A stretch of 7,365 nt of DNA from an uncultured Clostridia bacterium. GTDB lineage: Bacteria; Bacillota; Clostridia; Oscillospirales; Acutalibacteraceae. Location of the stretch: assembly GCA_944384865.1 (NCBI GenBank), contig CALWVC010000071.1, forward strand, positions 1 through 7,365, in the 5' to 3' direction. The stretch's first letter is position 1. Every line of letters starts with the position of its first letter. Position numbers and translations under genes: made by a program. The notes under the pieces were generated by a model that did not search any database, had not been told where the DNA came from, and saw nothing but the letters and a program-made list of their open reading frames with translations. This document shows positions 1 through 5,228 of this stretch, in pieces.

Positions 1-183
1 TCTAAAAAAGAACAATAATATTTGAGAGATATATGAACTTAGGGAATAAACGCGGGAATGCAAATTTCTGAACAACCGGATATTCTGTGAGCACAGTGAG
101 AATTCATACTGTAACTGCGCCAAAATATTCGGGTAAGCAAAACAAAGTCAGGTAAAAAACCGGTTCAACAAAAAAGAGTAGAA

Positions 184-203
184 TATCAAAAGAGTTTTTG
201 ATA
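184..203. promoter_or_regulatory. Inverted repeat, candidate operator upstream of the ZIP transporter
   Basis: A perfect 8-bp dyad, TATCAAAA-GAGT-TTTTGATA, lies about 40 bases before the ZIP ribosome binding site. Its right arm overlaps the TG of the possible extended -10 element of that gene. Position and symmetry suit a repressor site. The sequence does not match the Fur, MntR or AdcR/Zur consensus operators as I know them, so no regulator is proposed. A chance AT-rich dyad is possible. Confidence 0.35.
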
Positions 204-207
204 AAAT
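199..207 (+). promoter_or_regulatory. Possible extended -10 promoter of the ZIP transporter
   Basis: TGA-TAAAAT is an extended -10 element (TGN plus a hexamer matching TATAAT at 5 of 6 positions). It would start transcription near 214, about 30 bases before the ribosome binding site. No good -35 hexamer sits 17 bases upstream, so the call is weak, but it is the best candidate in the leader. Confidence 0.3.
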
Positions 208-256
208 AGAAAAAACAGTTGTGGTTGGTATACACTATAGATGAGGAGGCAGATCT

Positions 257-1048
257 ATGCAAATGGTATTGTGGGCCGCCGGTGGAACCGGTTTTACTTT
301 TTTGATGACTACACTGGGTGCGGCGCTGGTGTTTTTATTTAGACAGAAGGTTAGCGGCATGCTGCAGAAAATCTTGTTGGGATTTGCAGCGGGAGTCATG
401 ATCGCCGCCAGCGTCTGGAGCCTGCTGATCCCTGCCATTGAGGAAGCGGAACAGGCGGGGTGGATCGGCTGGGTTCCTGCAGCCGGCGGATTTGTGCTGG
501 GCGTGGCGTTTTTGATGTTGCTGGACGGTTTGTTGCCGCACCTGCATCCTGGCGCTGCGCGTGCCGAGGGTGTCGAAACCACCTGGAGACGTACGACGTT
601 ACTGCTGTTTGCAGTGACGCTGCATAATATCCCGGAGGGGATGGCGGTCGGTTTGTCCTTTGCGCTGGCGGCACAGCATGATAGCAATGCGTCGGCACTT
701 GCGGCGGCTATGGCGCTGGCGCTGGGAATCGGTATTCAAAATTTTCCTGAGGGTGCGGCGATTTCCTTGCCGTTGCGGCAGGAAGGGCTGTCTGCGGGAA
801 AATCCTTTTTCTATGGCAGCATGTCTGGAATCGTTGAGCCAATCTTTGGGATTTTGGTCGTGTTGATCGCCGGAAGCATCCAGCCGCTGATGCCGTGGCT
901 GTTGGCTTTCGCAGCAGGCGCAATGCTGTATGTCGTGGCAGAGGAACTGATTCCGGCCGCCCGGCTGGGAATACATTCCAATGGCGGCACGTTGGGCGTG
1001 ATGGCGGGCTTTTTGCTGATGATGGTTCTGGATGTAGCGCTGGGATGA
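257..1048 (+). CDS. ZIP-family divalent metal transporter (GufA-like)
   Basis: A 263-residue polytopic membrane protein that should move Zn2+ or another divalent metal (Fe2+, Mn2+) into the cytoplasm. Hydrophobic segments lie roughly at residues 4-27, 37-60, 72-92, 112-139, 146-172, 187-207, 210-231 and 243-262, giving the eight-helix ZIP layout. The two ZIP signatures are visible: HNIPEG (123-128) in helix 4 and QNFPEG (161-166) in helix 5. Glutamine instead of histidine in the second motif is, as I recall, usual for GufA-type members. The inter-helix loop is short with only two histidines (PHLHPG, 94-99), and an acidic pair sits at 229-230. The start is fixed by GAGGAGG at 243-249, seven bases before the ATG. 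The gene stands alone with AT-rich non-coding DNA on both sides. Metal specificity cannot be read from the sequence. Confidence 0.9.
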   Translation: MQMVLWAAGGTGFTFLMTTLGAALVFLFRQKVSGMLQKILLGFAAGVMIAASVWSLLIPAIEEAEQAGWIGWVPAAGGFVLGVAFLMLLDGLLPHLHPGAARAEGVETTWRRTTLLLFAVTLHNIPEGMAVGLSFALAAQHDSNASALAAAMALALGIGIQNFPEGAAISLPLRQEGLSAGKSFFYGSMSGIVEPIFGILVVLIAGSIQPLMPWLLAFAAGAMLYVVAEELIPAARLGIHSNGGTLGVMAGFLLMMVLDVALG

Positions 1049-1469
1049 GCACAACGGCAGTTGCTCGTTTCAGGGGTTAATCTGGCGGTTTGGTTATCAC
1101 TCAAATAATACCGAATCTTTTTAAGACATGTCGGTTTTAGTGAGATACAATTTCAAGAGACAAAACGATGGTGGTTTCGGTTTATTTGCAGAATTCGATC
1201 AAATTGCAGCAAATTTTTTTGCGCAAACGCATATTGAAAAGAATCGGATATTCTGTGATCATAAAATCAGAAATATATTTGAGCGTTTGAAACGGTATGA
1301 GCACACAATTTGTTGTCAATGTGGGGGTGCAAGAAATTGGTGCACATTCTTTTAGGTTAAAATTTGATATGCAATGAACGATCAACTTAATCAAAATCAA
1401 TGGAAAGAGGTTCAAAAACAAATTCACTATATAAATGAGCGTGCGTATTTTTAGCTGATTGTATTTATA
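1049..1469. other. AT-rich stretch with no convincing gene
   Basis: About 420 bases follow the ZIP stop. Two overlapping open frames exist (75 residues on + from 1128, 110 residues on - from 1514), but neither has a ribosome binding site or a recognisable domain, and both are Cys- and Phe/Ile-rich as random AT-rich frames are. No good terminator follows the ZIP gene. The 14-mer CGGATATTCTGTGA at 1245-1258 also occurs at 77-90, on the other side of the ZIP gene. The stretch may be a decayed remnant, but nothing in it identifies the source. Confidence 0.5.
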
Positions 1470-1498
1470 TTGACAGAAGCATTTTTTCGGCATATAAC
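1470..1498 (+). promoter_or_regulatory. Near-consensus sigma-A promoter, no protein gene downstream
   Basis: TTGACA (1470-1475), a 17-base spacer, then TATAAC (1493-1498) matches the sigma-A consensus at 11 of 12 positions. Transcription would begin near 1505. No protein gene follows on this strand before the rhamnulokinase, which has its own promoter, so the likely product is a non-coding RNA reaching into the structured region 1582-1776. An AT-rich region can contain such a match by chance, but the spacing is exact. Confidence 0.55.
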
Positions 1499-1512
1499 AG
1501 ATTCTTAAACGC

Positions 1513-1538
1513 AAAAAAGCTTACAAACGTAAGCTTTT
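1513..1538. terminator. Stem-loop, possible intrinsic terminator (better on the minus strand)
   Basis: AAAAGCTTAC (1515-1524), loop AAAC, GTAAGCTTTT (1529-1538) form a perfect 10-bp stem. Read on the minus strand it ends in six T residues, which suits an intrinsic terminator for transcripts coming from the tRNA-Leu side. On the plus strand only four T residues follow, and they are part of the stem. It lies about 10 bases after the predicted start from the 1470-1498 promoter, so on the plus strand it may instead be a 5' hairpin of the candidate RNA. Confidence 0.45.
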
Positions 1539-1746
1539 AATAAAAGGCAATATTGTTCATAGAAAAGTTTGTTATATACACGATGGTCATGGCGTAGACT
1601 GATTTTAGAGTAACCTTACATAAGGCATACACGCCAGCCTAAAACAATCAAACTCAATGCGGGGAGCAGGCTTTTACATTGTCCGCTCCGGACTTCCATC
1701 ATTTGCGCGGTTACTGCAAAAAAACGGTTGGCGGTCTTTCGTTTTG

Positions 1747-1776
1747 ATTGAACCGGCGGATCACCGCCGGTTCAAT
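1747..1776. repeat. 13-bp perfect hairpin with an ATCA loop
   Basis: The arms at 1747-1759 and 1764-1776 are fully complementary, with a GC-rich core (ACCGGCGG) next to the four-base loop. No T-tract follows on either strand, so it does not look like a standard intrinsic terminator. It may be the 3' stem of the candidate RNA that starts near 1505, or an isolated intergenic palindrome. Confidence 0.6.
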
Positions 1777-1861
1777 ACGGACATATGAATTTTGTAAGTT
1801 GCTTTTGGCTTTATATTACCAAAAAGATACCCGGTTTTCAGCGCGAGCGTCTTACTTCGAA

Positions 1862-1897
1862 TAAAAGAAAAAGCCTGAACGCGAATTGCGTTCAGGC
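1862..1897 (-). terminator. Intrinsic terminator of tRNA-Leu
   Basis: On the minus strand, GCCTGAACGC (1897-1888), a five-base loop and GCGTTCAGGC (1882-1873) make a perfect 10-bp stem. A T-rich run (five T, one C, four T) follows directly. It begins seven bases after the tRNA CCA end, as expected for a monocistronic tRNA gene. Confidence 0.85.
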
Positions 1898-1903
1898 TCG
1901 GTC

Positions 1904-1992
1904 TGGTGCCGCTGACCGGGATCGAACCGGTACGGGTATTACTACCCACGGGATTTTAAGTCCCGGGCGTCTGCCAGTTCCGCCACAGCGGC
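1904..1992 (-). tRNA. tRNA-Leu (anticodon UAA), CCA encoded
   Basis: An 89-base class II tRNA. The acceptor arms GCCGCTG (1992-1986) and CAGCGGC (1914-1908) pair fully, followed by discriminator A (1907) and a genomically encoded CCA (1906-1904). The anticodon arm CGGGA-CTTAAAA-TCCCG places UAA in the loop, which reads UUA and UUG leucine codons. The long variable arm GGGTA-GTAA-TACCC is typical of tRNA-Leu. The T arm is ACCGG-TTCGATC-CCGGT, and the D loop carries the TGGCAGA typical of leucine tRNAs. It has its own promoter and terminator and stands alone. Confidence 0.96.
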
Positions 1993-2013
1993 AAATCAAT
2001 TTCTGTAATCTTT

Positions 2014-2042
2014 ATTATACGGTTTGTGTTTGGAATTGTCAA
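2014..2042 (-). promoter_or_regulatory. Consensus sigma-A promoter of tRNA-Leu
   Basis: On the minus strand, TTGACA (2042-2037), a 17-base spacer and TATAAT (2019-2014) match the sigma-A consensus at all 12 positions. Transcription should start near 2007, about 15 bases before the mature tRNA 5' end. Such strength is usual for stable RNA genes. Confidence 0.88.
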
Positions 2043-2046
2043 GAAT

Positions 2047-2067
2047 AAATCCCGCTTTGGGATTTTT
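2047..2067 (+). promoter_or_regulatory. Inverted repeat between the divergent tRNA-Leu and rhamnulokinase promoters
   Basis: AAATCCC (2047-2053) and GGGATTT (2059-2065) form a 7-bp stem with a five-base loop, and the T residues run on to 2067. It sits between the two -35 elements (2037-2042 and 2071-2076). It may be a weak plus-strand terminator stopping stray transcription toward the kinase, or an operator serving one or both promoters. The sequence alone does not decide. Confidence 0.35.
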
Positions 2068-2070
2068 CCG

Positions 2071-2099
2071 TTTACATTGCGTTACCGGAATGATATAAT
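2071..2099 (+). promoter_or_regulatory. Promoter of the rhamnulokinase gene
   Basis: TTTACA (2071-2076), 17 bases, TATAAT (2094-2099), with TG at 2091-2092 giving an extended -10. Eleven of twelve consensus bases match. The start would lie near 2106, leaving a leader of about 125 bases before the preferred ATG at 2232. So strong a core promoter suggests that any sugar-dependent control acts through a repressor or the leader, not through an activator. That is inference. Confidence 0.75.
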
Positions 2100-2231
2100 A
2101 ATCGTAAAATGAATCATGATCTGCCTGTATTTCAAGGTCCTGTCAGGAGCAGGAGCTATGACGTGATTTTGGAGCGCATATTATCTGATTCGGCAGGTTG
2201 CGGCCTATTACTTATGAGGGGAAAGATATTG

Positions 2232-3728
2232 ATGGCAAATAAACGGGTATTGGCATTTGATTTCGGCGCATCCAGCGGGCGCGCAATGTTGGGGAGTTTG
2301 GAGAACGGCCGGCTGCAGGCAGTGGAGCTGCACCGCTTTTCCAATGATCCGGTTGTTTTAAACGGTACGATGTATTGGGATATTCTGCGTCTGTGGTTTG
2401 AGATCAAGCAAAGTATTTCCCTGGCGTTGCAGAACGGGCCGATCGACGCGATTGGCATTGATACCTGGGGCGTTGACTTCGGGCTTTTGGATCAGCACGG
2501 CGATTTGCTTCAGAATCCGGTACATTACCGGGATTTGCGCACAAAGGGCATTCCGGAACAGGTGTTTGCACTTGTCCCCCGGGCCGAGCTGTACCGGAGA
2601 ACAGGGATTCAATATATGCGGATCAACACACTGTATCAGTTGTATTATCTCAAACAGCATCGGCCGGAGCTGCTTGCACAGGCGCAAACGCTGCTGCCGG
2701 TGCCGGATCTGTTCGCGTATTTTCTCACCGGCGTAAAACGGGCGGAGGCGACATTTGCATCCACGACCAATATGCTGAACCCGCAGACCGGGCAATGGGA
2801 TACAGAACTTCTGCAAAAACTGGGCCTTCCCATTCGGTTGTTGCCGCAGATCGTGCAGCCCGGCACGGTGTACGGTTTGTTATCTGACAAGTTGTGTGAT
2901 GAGCTGGGGTGCCCGCCGGTGCCGGTCATTGCGGTTTGTACCCATGACACCGCCAGTGCGGTGGTCAGCGCGCCGGCCAAAGAGGACTTTGTATATATCA
3001 GCTGCGGAACCTGGAGCCTGTTTGGAACCGAGCTGCCGCAACCGCTGATTACACCGGCGTCAGAAGCATATAACTATACCAATGAGGGCGGTTATAACCG
3101 CACGATCCGGTTTTTGCGCAATATTATGGGTCTGTGGCTGATTCAGGAATCCCGCCGCCAGTGGAAACGCGAGGGGCAGGATTACTCCTTCGCCGATTTG
3201 GAACGGCTCGCGCTGGAGGCGCCTGCGTTCCGTTCGTTTATTGACTGCGACGATCCCGTCTTTGAAACCGCCGGCGACCTGCCCGGCCGGGTGCGGCAGT
3301 ATTGTGAGAAAACCGGGCAGCCTGTTCCGCAGAGTGTGGGAGAGGTGATACGCTGTATTTATGAAAGCCTGGCGATGAAATATAAAGACACCTTCAACGG
3401 CTTAAAACAACTGACCGGCGTCGAATATGAAACGATTCATATGCTGGGCGGCGGCATTAAGGATACGCTGTTATGTTCGATGACTGCTGATGCGACGGGA
3501 GCCACAGTGTTGGCCGGACCGGCGGAGGCTACAGTGATGGGGAATATCGCCGTGCAGTTGATTGCGCTGGGCGAACTCGAGGGCCTGTCGCAGGCGCGGC
3601 AGATGATCCGCGAATCGATACAGCTCAAAAGTTATCTGCCAAAACAGCCCGGCGTATGGGACGCGCAGTTTCAGAACTATCTCCGGGTTACCGGTCAAAC
3701 CGCATCCGGCACTCCAGAGTGCCGGTAA
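2232..3728 (+). CDS. rhaB: Rhamnulokinase (FGGY-family carbohydrate kinase)
   Basis: A 498-residue cytoplasmic kinase that phosphorylates L-rhamnulose to L-rhamnulose 1-phosphate using ATP, the second step of L-rhamnose breakdown. The rhamnulokinase-type phosphate loop DFGASSGR is at 10-17. The substrate region has DTWGVDFGLLD at 77-87, and the predicted catalytic base is D239 in THDTASAVV. CGTWSL (258-263) and the C-terminal ATP-site stretches GGGIKDTLL (406-414) and AGPAEATVMGNI (428-439) fit RhaB. Length matches the family (about 485-490). The start at 2232 is preferred because GAGGGG (2216-2221) precedes it at usable spacing and the conserved domain starts right there. The frame stays open to an ATG at 2109 that lacks a ribosome binding site and would sit almost on the transcription start. 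No isomerase, aldolase or sugar transporter is in the window. The last 41 bases overlap the convergent lipoprotein gene. Confidence 0.93.
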   Translation: MANKRVLAFDFGASSGRAMLGSLENGRLQAVELHRFSNDPVVLNGTMYWDILRLWFEIKQSISLALQNGPIDAIGIDTWGVDFGLLDQHGDLLQNPVHYRDLRTKGIPEQVFALVPRAELYRRTGIQYMRINTLYQLYYLKQHRPELLAQAQTLLPVPDLFAYFLTGVKRAEATFASTTNMLNPQTGQWDTELLQKLGLPIRLLPQIVQPGTVYGLLSDKLCDELGCPPVPVIAVCTHDTASAVVSAPAKEDFVYISCGTWSLFGTELPQPLITPASEAYNYTNEGGYNRTIRFLRNIMGLWLIQESRRQWKREGQDYSFADLERLALEAPAFRSFIDCDDPVFETAGDLPGRVRQYCEKTGQPVPQSVGEVIRCIYESLAMKYKDTFNGLKQLTGVEYETIHMLGGGIKDTLLCSMTADATGATVLAGPAEATVMGNIAVQLIALGELEGLSQARQMIRESIQLKSYLPKQPGVWDAQFQNYLRVTGQTASGTPECR

Positions 3729-4170
3729 GCTCCAGCGTCAGCGGCTGATATTGTATATTCATCGTGAAGCGATAGCCGCTGCCGGACAGCGTATAGCCGT
3801 CGTCGGTTTGTTTCAGCAGTCCGCCGCCTGCGGACGCGTCCTGTACCGCTGCGGCAAACAGCGGGATCAGTCCGTTTTCGTCAAGCTGTTGCTTTTCATA
3901 TGTGCGCTGTAATGTTCCATAGGAAATGGCGATCGGATCGTCAAAGGTAATCAGCAGTCCCGAAAGCTCGTCGGGGCTGCTGATTTTGATGGTATAAACG
4001 TCCTGTTCGGTCAGTGCAATTTCGCCTCTCAGTTCAAGCTGGTTATAAGAGGCCGAAAATTCGCCGCAAATTTTAGAAATATCAAAAGCATAGGTGGCAT
4101 GCTGCGTATTTGTACATCCTGCGAGCAGCAGACAGATGACCGCCGCCAGATAACACAGCCTGATACGCAA
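3688..4170 (-). CDS. Small predicted lipoprotein of unknown function
   Basis: A 160-residue protein with a lipoprotein signal: basic start MRIR, hydrophobic core (residues 5-16) and lipobox LAGC (16-19), so C19 should be lipidated and the protein anchored outside the membrane. The mature part is about 142 residues, mainly alternating polar and hydrophobic segments suggesting beta strands. I do not recognise a family. The start codon is TTG, well supported by a perfect AGGAGGT (4183-4177) six bases upstream. That site falls just after the nnrD stop (15-base gap), so the two genes are very likely co-transcribed and perhaps translationally coupled. The 3' end overlaps rhaB by 41 bases on the opposite strand, and the two stops lie on either side of a palindrome. 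No terminator with a T-tract was seen. Confidence 0.8.
   Translation of the reverse strand: MRIRLCYLAAVICLLLAGCTNTQHATYAFDISKICGEFSASYNQLELRGEIALTEQDVYTIKISSPDELSGLLITFDDPIAISYGTLQRTYEKQQLDENGLIPLFAAAVQDASAGGGLLKQTDDGYTLSGSGYRFTMNIQYQPLTLELTGTLECRMRFDR
3706..3725. repeat. 20-base near-perfect palindrome at the convergent rhaB/lipoprotein 3' ends
   Basis: CCGGCACTC (3706-3714) and GAGTGCCGG (3717-3725) are complementary, so RNA from either strand can fold into a strong hairpin (an 8-9 bp stem). It lies inside both coding regions, directly before the rhaB stop codon. No T-tract follows on either strand, so it is not a standard intrinsic terminator, but it could protect the 3' ends or slow converging polymerases. 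Confidence 0.7.
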
Positions 4171-4185
4171 AAGCCGACCTCCTGT

Positions 4186-5055
4186 TCATTGGTTGTTGTT
4201 TTCGATCTCCCGGAAGATCCGGGGCAGAACCTGTAGCATCCCGGTGGGCGTGGTGCTGATCTGAGAATATTCGGCCGCGCACAAATCGCCCGCCAGGCCG
4301 TGCAGATATACACCCGCTTTTGCTGCGTCTGTTGGCGGCATCCCCTGCGCCAGAAATGCGGCGATCATGCCGCACAGCAGGTCGCCGCTGCCGCCGGTGG
4401 CCATGCCGGGGTTGCCGGTGGGATTGACCCATATCGCACCGTTTGGACAGGCGATCAGCGTGTCGTGCCCTTTGAGAACCACCGTGACATGATAGCAGGT
4501 GGCAAGCTGTGTTGCAACGGAAATCCGATGTTGCTGGACAGTGGGAATATCACAGCCGCACAAACGGGCCATTTCGCCCGGGTGGGGCGTTAAAATGACC
4601 GGGCAGCTGCTCTGCTGTAACCATTCTATGTTTGCGGACAGGCAGTTTAGACCATCTGCGTCGATGACCAGCGGCACGTTGCACTGTTCCAGCACCTGTT
4701 GTAAAAGCCCGGCGGTCTGTGCTGTCGCGCCCAGTCCGCAGCCCATCGCGACGGCGTCTGCCCGGCGCAGCGCGTCGCAGACAATATCGGGATCATAAGC
4801 GTGTACCGGCGTATATACCGCTTCGCGGACAACAGGCGCGAGAATCGGGTAAATGGATTCCGGGCACAGCACTTCGCACAGCCCGACGCCGCTTTTGACA
4901 CAGCCCTCGGCGGCAATTGCGGCGGCGCCGGCCATGCCGTAGCTGCCGCACAGCAGCAACGCCCGGCCGTAGCTGCCTTTATTGGCCAGCGGATCTCTGG
5001 CGGGAAACAGCGGAAGGATCTGTTCTAATGTAAGAAGTTCAACGGAATCTGACAT
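4186..5055 (-). CDS. nnrD: ADP-dependent NAD(P)H-hydrate dehydratase (YjeF C-terminal type, standalone)
   Basis: A 289-residue metabolite-repair enzyme that dehydrates S-NAD(P)HX back to NAD(P)H using ADP (ATP in some eukaryotic relatives). It belongs to the ribokinase-like fold. Visible motifs in order are NKGSYGR (25-31), the Gly/Ala-rich nucleotide-binding stretch 36-59, DADGLN (132-137), LTPHPGE (155-161), LKGHDTLI (194-201) and the signature GNPGMATGGSGD (214-225), with D225 the expected catalytic aspartate. The N-terminal epimerase domain often fused in bacteria is absent, and the length fits the standalone form. The ATG at 5055 has AAGGA (5070-5066) ten bases upstream, somewhat far. 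It lies 173 bases downstream of the hydrolase gene and 15 bases upstream of the lipoprotein gene. Thiazole or pyridoxal kinase relatives share the fold but not the HPGE and GSGD pattern. Confidence 0.93.
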   Translation of the reverse strand: MSDSVELLTLEQILPLFPARDPLANKGSYGRALLLCGSYGMAGAAAIAAEGCVKSGVGLCEVLCPESIYPILAPVVREAVYTPVHAYDPDIVCDALRRADAVAMGCGLGATAQTAGLLQQVLEQCNVPLVIDADGLNCLSANIEWLQQSSCPVILTPHPGEMARLCGCDIPTVQQHRISVATQLATCYHVTVVLKGHDTLIACPNGAIWVNPTGNPGMATGGSGDLLCGMIAAFLAQGMPPTDAAKAGVYLHGLAGDLCAAEYSQISTTPTGMLQVLPRIFREIENNNQ

Positions 5056-5111
5056 ATGTAATCGGTCCTTTCAATCCTATTAGTCATGACGGGGCAGATG
5101 GAATATTTGCG

Positions 5112-5150
5112 GTATTGCAGGCGCATCCGGCGCAGGGCGGCCTGCAATAC
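5112..5150. repeat. 11-bp inverted repeat with GC-rich loop (REP-like intergenic element)
   Basis: GTATTGCAGGC (5112-5122) and GCCTGCAATAC (5140-5150) pair perfectly around a 17-base loop that holds a second copy of GGCGCA. On the minus strand it would form a large stem-loop in an mRNA running from the hydrolase into nnrD. It could be a repetitive extragenic palindrome or an RNA-stability or processing hairpin. No T-tract follows on the minus strand, so it is probably not a terminator. Confidence 0.6.
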
Positions 5151-5167
5151 GACAGGTGTGGAATCAG

Positions 5168-5179
5168 GTCGGATCCGAC
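5168..5179. repeat. 12-base perfect palindrome GTCGGATCCGAC
   Basis: The palindrome lies between the hydrolase and nnrD genes, 17 bases beyond the larger inverted repeat. It may be part of the same intergenic element or a protein-binding site. It is short enough to arise by chance. Confidence 0.4.
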
Positions 5180-5228
5180 GGGCGGCGTTCGCGTTTTGCA
5201 GGTAAGGCGATGATAGCACTCAACGGCG

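Larger units (their letters stand above)
1505..1776 (+). ncRNA. Candidate structured non-coding RNA (family not recognised)
   Basis: This stretch follows the promoter at 1470-1498 and, from about 1580, is richer in GC than the DNA before it. Stems that can be drawn by eye are 1515-1524/1529-1538, GATG plus GTC (1582-1588) with GAC plus CATC (1691-1693, 1697-1700), TGGCGT/ACGCCA (1590-1595/1631-1636), CCTTA/TAAGG (1614-1618/1621-1625), CAATG/CATTG (1655-1659/1677-1681), GTCCG/CGGAC (1681-1685/1689-1693) and a 13-bp hairpin at 1747-1776. TTTTAG (1603-1608) could also pair with CTAAAA (1639-1644) as a pseudoknot. I saw no signature of tmRNA, RNase P, SRP RNA, a T-box or a common riboswitch. Strand is chosen from the promoter. 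The 3' end is uncertain because no T-tract follows the last hairpin. Confidence 0.35.

Noticed and set aside
235..1054. Several long minus-strand frames opposite the ZIP gene (up to 151 residues)
   Set aside because: They are shadows of GC-biased codons in the well-supported ZIP gene and lack start signals or domains.
1128..1514. Overlapping small open frames on both strands (75 and 110 residues)
   Set aside because: No ribosome binding sites, no recognisable domain, and compositions typical of AT-rich random frames. Kept only as an unexplained region.
160..1775. CCGGTTCAA shared between 160-168 and 1767-1775
   Set aside because: Only nine bases, and the second copy is part of a hairpin arm. 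Chance is the simplest explanation.
1580..1776. Known RNA families (tmRNA, RNase P, SRP RNA, T-box, common riboswitches) for the structured region
   Set aside because: The conserved blocks I know for these (for example the T-box UGGNACCGCG or the SRP GGAAG tetraloop region) were not found on either strand. 6S RNA could not be excluded by eye.
1761..2048. Frames of 62 and 87 residues crossing tRNA-Leu
   Set aside because: Translation of the tRNA gene itself gives familiar spurious peptides. The tRNA fold explains the sequence.
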